DNA of 7,312 nucleotides from Flammeovirgaceae bacterium (lineage in GTDB: Bacteria; Bacteroidota; Bacteroidia; Cytophagales; Cyclobacteriaceae). The stretch is taken from contig CANGUI010000090.1 of NCBI GenBank assembly GCA_947457025.1, positions 1 to 7,312 of the forward strand. The letters are read 5' to 3'. Of the stretch, positions 1 through 5,200 are shown one piece after another (within the stretch, counting starts at the first letter, position 1; the number at the start of each line of letters is the position of its first letter). Made by a program: the position numbers and the translations under genes. The notes beneath the pieces were generated by a model. That model worked only from the letters and a program-made list of their open reading frames with translations. It was not told the origin of the DNA and ran no database searches.

Positions 1-8
1 GGTTATTT

Positions 9-695
9 TTACCCGACAGGTTTTAACATCAGCGCCAGCGCAAACCGGACGACCTCATCAGTTTGTTCTTCAATGGTCAGGTTGGTGGTATCCAATTCAA
101 TCGCCCCGGGTGCCTTCCGCAGAGGGCTCTCAGCACGGGTGCTGTCGATTTCATCCCGCTTGATCAAATTATCCAGAATGACGTTGAGGTCCACCAGGTC
201 ATCTTTTGCTAGCAGCTCCTGCTGGCGCCGGTAAGCGCGGGTTAGGAGATCGGCCGTTAGAAAAACCTTCAGTTCGGCATCGGGAAACACCACTGTGCCG
301 ATATCACGGCCATCCATAACGATGGCTTTGTCGCGCCCCATTTTTCGCTGCTGGTCAACCATGGCGGTACGCACCGCGGGCAAGGTGCTGACCTGGCTTA
401 CCTGTTCCGACACACGCATGCTGCGGATCTCGGCCTCTACGCTAAGGCCGTTTAGATAGGTCTCGGAAACCCCGCGGGTATTTACTTTAAAGGTAATCCT
501 AACCTCGCGCAGGGCTTGTAGCACTTCGCGGGGATTCGTCAGTGCCACGTGGTGTTGAAGAAAAAAACAGGTCACCGCACGGTACATCGCCCCCGAATCA
601 ATGTAGCTGTAGCCCAGAATGGTTGCGACCCTCTTGGCCGTAGTGCTCTTACCGCAGGCCGAGAAGCCATCTATGGCTATGGTAATCTTTCGCAT
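9..695 (-). CDS. cmk: Cytidylate kinase (CMP/dCMP kinase)
   Basis: This enzyme transfers phosphate from ATP to CMP or dCMP in the cytoplasm, feeding CTP and dCTP synthesis. The 228-residue product is close to the usual length of about 225. It starts with a P-loop, GFSACGKS (residues 10-17), followed by the nucleoside-contacting segment DSGAMYRA (33-40), the core motif MDGRDIGTVVFPDA (127-140), an RAYRRQQE helix (153-160) that fits the LID, and RDEIDSTRAESPLRKA (180-195), whose arginines normally hold the phosphates. I chose the ATG at 695. An in-frame GTG at 716 would add seven residues (MSAKRLL) but lies inside the upstream lipoprotein gene, and family members begin just before the ITIAIDG strand. 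The start codon shares one base with the stop of that upstream gene, which suggests translational coupling. All expected motifs are intact and I see nothing odd. The identification is firm. Confidence 0.96.
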   Translation of the reverse strand: MRKITIAIDGFSACGKSTTAKRVATILGYSYIDSGAMYRAVTCFFLQHHVALTNPREVLQALREVRITFKVNTRGVSETYLNGLSVEAEIRSMRVSEQVSQVSTLPAVRTAMVDQQRKMGRDKAIVMDGRDIGTVVFPDAELKVFLTADLLTRAYRRQQELLAKDDLVDLNVILDNLIKRDEIDSTRAESPLRKAPGAIELDTTNLTIEEQTDEVVRFALALMLKPVG

Positions 696-823
696 CAGCA
701 GTCTTTTTGCGGACACGGGATGGGTTTCCCCGGTTTTAGCTTCTTCTGGGGTTTTTTAGCCGTACTGCAGGCGCCTGCCAGCAAAGCAAAAACCATCACC
801 AGCCAAAAGATTTGCTTTCTCAT
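695..823 (-). CDS. Tiny lysine-rich lipoprotein, 42 residues, upstream of cmk
   Basis: This is a short gene I found by translating the gap upstream of cmk. The product has a basic start (MRKQ), a hydrophobic stretch (IFWLVMVFALLAGA, residues 5-18) and a lipobox-like LAGAC, with Cys19 as the predicted lipidated residue. The mature peptide would be only 24 residues. It is rich in lysine (7 of 24) and proline and ends in CPQKDC, a CX4C pair (Cys37 and Cys42) in which the last residue is cysteine. The start codon is 41 bp downstream of the 229-residue gene, and the TGA stop overlaps the cmk ATG as TGATG. That tight packing and the complete lipoprotein signal are the evidence that it is real. Function is unknown. 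Possible roles, by inference only, are a membrane-anchored metal- or thiol-active peptide, or a leader whose translation sets cmk expression. The alanine at -3 of the lipobox is not the classic leucine, but Bacteroidota tolerate this. Confidence 0.75.
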   Translation of the reverse strand: MRKQIFWLVMVFALLAGACSTAKKPQKKLKPGKPIPCPQKDC

Positions 824-864
824 TGCGGAAAGATAGAGATTCAGGCGGCAACCAAACAACGGGT

Positions 865-1554
865 TCACCCCTCCAGATTGTTTTGGTAGCTCATCCGAAA
901 ACCGATTTTCTGCCCGGCGCCGAGCTCCTGGGTTTTCTCCAGCTTCTGGTGCAGCGTGATAAACCGCACCTGAGGAAACGGCGGCGCTACCAGATCATTT
1001 TCAATCGCCATGGCAAGGGCAATTTTCACCAGATTGGTAAGTTCCAGCTCGGTGATGCTGCCCTCGGAAACGGTCTGGGAAAATTGCGCGAGAGGGCCAT
1101 CCCCTTCAATCACATACCGGCCTTCGTGGTTGATGAGCAACCGGGCCAGCAGATAGCCCGGGTCATTCATGCGGTTGAACCGGACGGAGTCGCTCATGAA
1201 ATTGTAGATCATGATCTGCCCAAAATAACGATTGACCTGCTGTTGCCGCATGTAGCCGGTTTGCAGAATGGGGTGATCGTCTTGAAAAGTAACGATGTTG
1301 GTGTGCAACACGAATACCAGCAAATCGCCCGCGAGCTTTACCTGAAACTCGTGGTCATTCACGGCGATGAAGTCGGTGGTTACGTCCTGATCTCCCGGGC
1401 GAGCCCTTTTCTTGATTTCGTTAATGACCTGAAACGCATCTGTCTGTAGCGTTTGAAAAGCCAGCAGAAGGTTCTTAAATGTGATTTGCTTGGCGGTAGA
1501 CTTCGTCTCCAGCAGCATGCGGATGGTGTTCACCGGATCAGTTTGCAGCGACAT
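865..1554 (-). CDS. Conserved hypothetical protein, 229 residues, probably cytoplasmic
   Basis: I do not recognise a named family, although the protein resembles uncharacterised proteins common in Bacteroidota. It has no signal peptide or membrane segment. It reads as a mixed alpha/beta soluble protein: an N-terminal helical part with NLLLAFQTLQTDAFQVINEI (residues 28-47), a central part with short hydrophobic strands such as VKLAGDLLVFVLHTNIVTF (72-90), a region with YFGQIMIYNFMSDS (110-123) and GYLLARLLINHEGRYVIEG (133-151), and a helical segment ending IENDLVAPPFPQV (184-196). The C-terminus carries GAGQKIGFRMSYQ (212-224). I chose the ATG at 1554 (MSLQTD). The frame stays open upstream to 1947, but that extension is antisense to a better-supported gene and is implausibly Phe-rich. 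The gene heads a leftward unit with the 42-residue lipoprotein and cmk. A -7-like element lies 18 bases before its start. Confidence 0.85.
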   Translation of the reverse strand: MSLQTDPVNTIRMLLETKSTAKQITFKNLLLAFQTLQTDAFQVINEIKKRARPGDQDVTTDFIAVNDHEFQVKLAGDLLVFVLHTNIVTFQDDHPILQTGYMRQQQVNRYFGQIMIYNFMSDSVRFNRMNDPGYLLARLLINHEGRYVIEGDGPLAQFSQTVSEGSITELELTNLVKIALAMAIENDLVAPPFPQVRFITLHQKLEKTQELGAGQKIGFRMSYQNNLEG

Positions 1555-1573
1555 GGAAGTAATTGTATATTTC
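1542..1573 (+). promoter_or_regulatory. Candidate promoter (TTTG-N20-TATATTTC) for the 95-residue gene
   Basis: The sequence has TTTG at 1542-1545, then 20 bases, then TATATTTC at 1566-1573. This matches the Bacteroidota housekeeping promoter (-33 TTTG, 19-21 base spacer, -7 TAnnTTTG) with one mismatch, in the last base. Transcription would start near 1578-1580, giving a leader of about 35 bases before the ATG at 1615. The leader contains AGGAAG at 1595-1600, a possible but distant ribosome-binding sequence. The -33 box lies inside the start of the divergent gene, and the -7 box abuts the opposing TAGCTTTG element. Confidence 0.5.
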
Positions 1574-1580
1574 AAAGCTA
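1573..1580 (-). promoter_or_regulatory. Candidate -7 element for the 229-residue gene / cmk unit
   Basis: Read on the minus strand this is TAGCTTTG, an exact match to the Bacteroidota -7 consensus TAnnTTTG. It ends 18 bases before the ATG at 1554, which would give a leader of roughly a dozen bases. No clear TTG is present at the expected -33 position; the nearest sequence is GTTA. The call therefore rests on one element and on its position in front of the unit. Confidence 0.45.
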
Positions 1581-1614
1581 CATAAATCTGATACAGGAAG
1601 TAACCACATGAGGT

Positions 1615-1902
1615 ATGGAAAACACAGGTAATGGGAAAGCAGAAACCTTTCTGCGGGAACTGGGCAAACGAATTGATCTCTTTGCCGCTGAAGTGAAGCA
1701 GGCCGGCACCCGGATGGAAAGCGAATTTCAACAGCGCTACGATGACTTGAAGACGGCGGCAGAAAAACTCAAAAGCGAAGCCGAAAACAAGGAACGCTGG
1801 AAAGAAGTGGAAGACAGCCTGAAGAAAGCAGCCGAAGAGCTCGAAAAAGCCATGAAGGCAGCCTTCCGCAAACCTGACTCGCCCGCCGGGCCTGGCACCT
1901 GA
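1615..1902 (+). CDS. Small charged helical (coiled-coil-like) protein, 95 residues
   Basis: The product is dominated by Glu, Lys and Ala, and residues 10-84 read as one or two long amphipathic helices without helix breakers apart from Gly17 and Gly31. Hydrophobic positions recur at heptad-like spacing (for example KRIDLFAAEVK at 18-28 and WKEVEDSLKKAAEELEKAM at 62-80). It has no cysteine, signal peptide or membrane segment, and ends in a Pro/Gly-rich tail (KPDSPAGPGT, 86-95). I do not recognise a named family; similar short charged helical proteins are common in Bacteroidota and are sometimes stress-related. Evidence that it is real includes a good promoter match upstream, its divergent arrangement, and the fact that the opposite-strand frame over the same bases gives an unnatural Phe/Cys-rich stretch. 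It may self-associate or bind a partner, but that is inference from composition only. Its stop lies 55 bp from the convergent MATE gene. Confidence 0.72.
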   Translation: MENTGNGKAETFLRELGKRIDLFAAEVKQAGTRMESEFQQRYDDLKTAAEKLKSEAENKERWKEVEDSLKKAAEELEKAMKAAFRKPDSPAGPGT

Positions 1903-1957
1903 ATGGGCTAGCGGTCTGATAGGCGTTGGCTGGCAGCACACCCACACGAACCCTGTT

Positions 1958-3367
1958 CTAAATCTTCGCCCGTTTCCAGGTACCTTTCCGAAAGAGAAGA
2001 ACAGCCACGATCGCCATGGCGGACTCCGTCAGCACGATTGCGAGATAAACGCCCATGGTACCCATAGCCAGCGGCTTGGAAAGCAGGTAGGCGATAGGTA
2101 TCTGAAAGACCCAAAATCCAAATAGACTCAGGATAGTCGGGGTTCGCGTATCACCTGCCCCATTGAACCCTTGGTTTACAACCATACCATAAGCGTAAAA
2201 AATATAGCCGAGGCAAATGACCTGGAGGCATTGTACGCCGTGATGGATCACTATCGGATCGGCTGAAAAAAGTGCAACCAGTGGGCGAGCAAAGAGGTAG
2301 AATACGAGGGTGACCACTACCATGAAGAGCAAGTTAAAGAAACAGGTGCGCCACACTGATTTTTCGGCCCGCTCCGGTTCTCCGGCACCAAGATTTTGTC
2401 CGACCAGCGTGGCAGCTGCATTGGCGAGCCCCCAGGCCGGCAAAATGGCGAAGATGATGATTCGGATGCCGATGGAATAACCAGCCAGCGCCACGCTGCC
2501 AAAGGTCGAAATGATCCGCACCAGGAAAATCCAGCTGGCAGATCCTATCAGAAACTGTCCCGTTCCGCCGGCAGATACGCGTACCAGATTTTTCATGATA
2601 TCCCATTGCACCGGAAACTCCACACGCGAAAATCTGATGATACCCGAACCGCGGAAGAGGTGGTAAAGCTGGTACGCGACACCCAGCCCGCGGCCCAGCG
2701 TAGTCGCTATTGCAGCGCCCTCCACGCCACATGCGGGTATCGGCCCCCATCCAAAAATAAAAATCGGATCAAGCAAAATGTTAAGGCCATTCGACAGAAT
2801 CAGGGTTCTCATGGCCAGCGCTGCCTCTCCAGCCCCCCGAAATATGCCGTTGATCAGAAACAACAACAGAATTGTGGCGTTGCCTCCCAACATCCAGACC
2901 GTGTAGCCCGCATGGTGGGTCACCACGTTCTCGCCAGCGCCCATCAGCCGCAACAAATCCCTCGCAAACCAAACACCAAAAATCGAGATAAGAACAGAAA
3001 TACCTACACCGAGGTAAAGGGCTTGAACACTTGCCTGGCGGGCAGCCGCAATCTGCTGCTCTCCGACACGGCGTGCAACCATCGCTGTGGCTCCCATGCT
3101 GAGCCCGATTCCTAGTGAATACACCAGCGTGAGCAACGACTCCGTAAGCGTTACCGTGGCAAGTGCATCGTTATCGTGAAGGCGGCTGATGTACAACACA
3201 TCTACGATGGCAAACAAAGACTCCATGGCCATTTCCAGAATCATCGGGATAGCCAACAAAAAAATCGCCCGGTCAATGCTACCGGTAGTGAAATGCTGCT
3301 CCTTACCCCGAACTGCGTCGATCAGTAAACGTAGAAAGGCAAACCCCTCACCGGTAGAAGTACCCAT
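1958..3367 (-). CDS. MATE-family multidrug/toxin exporter
   Basis: This inner-membrane antiporter would export cationic or other small compounds using a Na+ or H+ gradient. The 469-residue length suits the family, and the hydrophobicity fits 12 helices in two homologous MatE halves (about 30-235 and 255-460). Recognisable family motifs are AIPMILEM (39-46), VDVLYISRL (55-63), NGIFRGAGEA (173-182), LDPIFIFGWGP (199-209), GVEGAAIATT (214-223), LVGQNLGAGEPERAEKSVW (321-339) and NQGFNGAGDTRTPT (398-411). Asp56 aligns by position with the helix-1 aspartate implicated in ion coupling in PfMATE and DinF; this is inference. A cytoplasmic N-terminal segment of about 28 residues precedes the first helix. 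I kept the ATG at 3367 because that segment leads directly into the family's usual TTGSIDRAI stretch. The substrate cannot be read from sequence. The 156-bp gap upstream (3368-3523) holds no gene or convincing promoter that I can see. Confidence 0.94.
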   Translation of the reverse strand: MGTSTGEGFAFLRLLIDAVRGKEQHFTTGSIDRAIFLLAIPMILEMAMESLFAIVDVLYISRLHDNDALATVTLTESLLTLVYSLGIGLSMGATAMVARRVGEQQIAAARQASVQALYLGVGISVLISIFGVWFARDLLRLMGAGENVVTHHAGYTVWMLGGNATILLLFLINGIFRGAGEAALAMRTLILSNGLNILLDPIFIFGWGPIPACGVEGAAIATTLGRGLGVAYQLYHLFRGSGIIRFSRVEFPVQWDIMKNLVRVSAGGTGQFLIGSASWIFLVRIISTFGSVALAGYSIGIRIIIFAILPAWGLANAAATLVGQNLGAGEPERAEKSVWRTCFFNLLFMVVVTLVFYLFARPLVALFSADPIVIHHGVQCLQVICLGYIFYAYGMVVNQGFNGAGDTRTPTILSLFGFWVFQIPIAYLLSKPLAMGTMGVYLAIVLTESAMAIVAVLLFRKGTWKRAKI

Positions 3368-3523
3368 GATGCAGCTCGAAATGTAGGGGATTTGCCCGAA
3401 AGGCTGAAGTCGGAACTGAATTGTTGGGGCGGGTTATGTGCGGAGACTATAGCCGGTAATAATACGTGCGACAGTCACAAACCGGATTCTATGGTATGTG
3501 CTAAAGCGGGCGCTACCCGTTCT

Positions 3524-4024
3524 TCAATAGGCTTTTTCACCAACGTAGTTTCCAGGCGGATCATAATTACAAACCCAAATTTCTTCCGCTCCGCATTTGG
3601 CCATACCGCAGCCTACCTGCCTCGTGTCTTTCCAAACAATCTGGGTATAATGGCCGCAAACACCACCCTTGCACTTACCCGTTGCCGGTTGATAAAACCT
3701 CCGCTCATCCGCCCAGGAATCAACCACTGTTTTGGGATTCACGTCCATGTTATAGGCCCAAAAAATATTCTCGCCGTGCACCGTGCCCCACTTGCCGGTA
3801 TGCGGGCGATGCTCCATTTCACAACCACGTTTCGCCAATTCATCGGCCCAGGCCTGGGCTTCAGTCGCGAGCTCTTCCGACCATATTAATGGTGGCTGCC
3901 CCACTTGCTGGCGCCAAAAATTATGGCGTTCAGTAATGCCGTGCAGCGGTGCGCGAAGCGGCTCCTGTGGGTGCGCGAATAAACCCGCTGCCAGCCAAAA
4001 AATGAATATTGCCTTTAGGTGCAT
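3524..4024 (-). CDS. Secreted CAP/SCP-domain protein, PR-1-like
   Basis: The product is 166 residues, with a short signal peptide (residues 1 to about 17, KAIFIFWLAAGLFA) and little else before the CAP domain, so it should be exported. The CAP domain fills residues 27-166. It shows the CAP1 signature GHYTQIVWKDTRQVGCG (124-140) and the CAP2 signature WVCNYDPPGNYVGEKAY (150-166), where the protein ends. The four cavity residues seen in PR-1 and GAPR-1 are all present: His72, Glu85 (HGEN), Glu107 and His125. Six cysteines (68, 118, 123, 139, 144, 152) sit where plant PR-1 has its three disulfides. CAP proteins have been linked to sterol or lipid binding and, in some cases, proteolysis; the activity here is unknown. 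The gene starts 89 bp past the Sus-type unit, behind a terminator, so it probably has its own promoter. I see none that is convincing. Confidence 0.92.
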   Translation of the reverse strand: MHLKAIFIFWLAAGLFAHPQEPLRAPLHGITERHNFWRQQVGQPPLIWSEELATEAQAWADELAKRGCEMEHRPHTGKWGTVHGENIFWAYNMDVNPKTVVDSWADERRFYQPATGKCKGGVCGHYTQIVWKDTRQVGCGMAKCGAEEIWVCNYDPPGNYVGEKAY

Positions 4025-4060
4025 GGTGTTTGTAACGAACCAGATAAAAAAAAGTACGCA

Positions 4061-4093
4061 AAAAAAAGAAAGGCCGGATTTCTCCGGCCTTTC
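4061..4093 (-). terminator. Intrinsic terminator of the SusC/SusD unit
   Basis: On the minus strand an 11-bp perfect stem (GAAAGGCCGGA paired with TCCGGCCTTTC, 4068-4093) closes a four-base loop and is followed by a run of seven T (4061-4067). It begins 20 bp after the stop of the third lipoprotein gene. A second T-run follows at 4046-4053 and may reinforce release. Read from the plus strand the stem is followed only by ATGATC, so it acts leftward. Confidence 0.93.
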
Positions 4094-4113
4094 ATGATCA
4101 GGTACGCGCTGTA

Positions 4114-5181
4114 TTACAACTTAGTCAGGGTTAAACGTACACGGCGAGTCCAGGTGCAGTACCCGTTGCGACGGCCATACTCATCGGCATCATCGTCAAC
4201 ACCAAGCGTCATCGCCTGCCCGGCAACCAAACCTGTCTGAGAGGTCGTATAAGTTCCACGGTTCGGAGTGCTTGCCCGAGGCAAGCCAGCAGGCAACGAA
4301 GCCGTGCCGGGGAACGACCCGCCCGTGGGGGTTACCCAGTAAATCTCCCGCTCTGCTGTGCAATCAACACCGGTATTCTGCAAAGGAACGAACACCGTTC
4401 CGTTTTCGAGGTTTATACGCATGGTCACATTTTGACCACGATACGAAACCTGAAACTGGCGTTCGGTAGACAACCCGTTAGCAGGTATAGAGAGCGTAAC
4501 GGTTTGGTTGGGAAACAGAACTGTGTTCAAATTCGCAGGATAAGCAAGCGCATGCAATTCAGCACTATGGTTCGGCGACCAAATTGCATTCTGAGTCAGG
4601 CTATAGGTACCTACCCACGAACCAGCTGTCAACGCTACCGCAGTTAACGTATACACAAACGACGAGGAATAAAACTGACCACCAATTAAGTCAGAACTTG
4701 CATTGGTGTTCGTAAACGTTCTCCCGTCCTTCAAACGGATTACAGAGCGATACGTAACAACATCACCCGCCAGAAAACTCCCCAGCCCAAGGGCGGTAGA
4801 CGTTTGCGGCGCAGTGATTCTAACGTTGGCTCGTTTGTACACCGAATACGTTGGCTCTGGCACAGGCTGAAAGGCCGAAGCATCCACAGTCGTAACCAAA
4901 ACCTCCGCACCCTGCACGCCACCTCTGCGGTTACGCGCAAAAAACTGTACGTCCTGCAGGTTTTCTGCATTGCTGGCATCTACAAATTCAAATACAGCGT
5001 CCAGTCCGGATCCGGCCAGGTTGTTGACATCGATAACATTCGAGGTTTGACGAACTAATCTCAGGTATGCACCTGTTTCACGATCATTATAAGGCAGCGG
5101 GTATAAACTCTCGTCACGGCAAGCCGTGAACACGCCCACAGAAATGACGGATAGTGTAAATAATATTTTTCTGGTATTCAT
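4114..5181 (-). CDS. SusE-position outer-surface lipoprotein, unknown family
   Basis: This 355-residue protein is the third gene of a SusC/SusD unit, starting 19 bp after the SusD-like gene. Its signal peptide (residues 1-20) ends in VFTAC, with Cys21 lipidated. The next residues, RDE, resemble the acidic surface-export signals described in Bacteroidota, which points to the outer face of the outer membrane (inference). The rest is rich in beta-strand sequence with alternating hydrophobics. An N-terminal part (about 35-185, with YLRLVRQTS and DGRTFTNTNAS) probably forms one or two Ig-like domains. A C-terminal part (about 186-355) includes GTYSLTQNAIWSPNHS (191-206), VFVPLQNTGVDC (263-274) and GVDDDADEYGRRNGYC (327-342). 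The last contains a DxDxD pattern (329, 331, 333). Cys274 and Cys342 could pair. I recall similar proteins beside SusD in Cytophagales but no name. It probably assists ligand capture; the ligand is unknown. The leader before the ATG is A-rich (AAAAGAGAC). Confidence 0.85.
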   Translation of the reverse strand: MNTRKILFTLSVISVGVFTACRDESLYPLPYNDRETGAYLRLVRQTSNVIDVNNLAGSGLDAVFEFVDASNAENLQDVQFFARNRRGGVQGAEVLVTTVDASAFQPVPEPTYSVYKRANVRITAPQTSTALGLGSFLAGDVVTYRSVIRLKDGRTFTNTNASSDLIGGQFYSSSFVYTLTAVALTAGSWVGTYSLTQNAIWSPNHSAELHALAYPANLNTVLFPNQTVTLSIPANGLSTERQFQVSYRGQNVTMRINLENGTVFVPLQNTGVDCTAEREIYWVTPTGGSFPGTASLPAGLPRASTPNRGTYTTSQTGLVAGQAMTLGVDDDADEYGRRNGYCTWTRRVRLTLTKL

Positions 5182-5200
5182 TGTCTCTTTTGGCTAAAGA

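Noticed and set aside
696..716. GTG start at 716 for cmk, adding MSAKRLL.
   Set aside because: It overlaps the lipoprotein gene by 22 bases, whereas the ATG at 695 gives the standard start-stop overlap and the usual family N-terminus.
828..835. TATCTTTC on the minus strand before the 42-residue lipoprotein, as a possible internal promoter.
   Set aside because: It ends four bases before the ATG, leaving essentially no leader. The possible -33 sequences (TTTG at 17 bases or TTG at 21 bases) are ambiguous.
1555..1947. N-terminal extension of the 229-residue protein to a 360-residue frame starting at 1947.
   Set aside because: The extra 131 residues are antisense to the 95-residue gene and are unnaturally rich in Phe, Cys and His, as expected for the complement of a Glu/Lys helix. 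The ATG at 1554 has a -7-like element just upstream.
1881..1957. GC-rich inverted sequence GCCCGCCGGGC and the convergent gap as a bidirectional terminator.
   Set aside because: The palindrome leaves a one-base loop, so a real hairpin would have few pairs, and no T-run follows on either strand.
2396..3115. A 239-codon plus-strand frame opposite the MATE gene.
   Set aside because: It is the complement of a clear 12-helix transporter and is full of Arg, Gln and His with no domain-like pattern.
3378..3385. TACATTTC on the minus strand as a -7 element for the MATE gene.
   Set aside because: It lies only ten bases before the start codon, and no TTG is found at the expected spacing upstream.
3506..3520. 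Short hairpin CGGG-TAGCG-CCCG after the CAP gene as a terminator.
   Set aside because: The stem is only four pairs and is followed by CTTTAG rather than a T-run.
3392..3889. A 165-codon plus-strand frame opposite the CAP gene.
   Set aside because: The minus strand encodes an unmistakable CAP domain over most of this stretch. The plus-strand translation shows no family motif and has low-quality composition.
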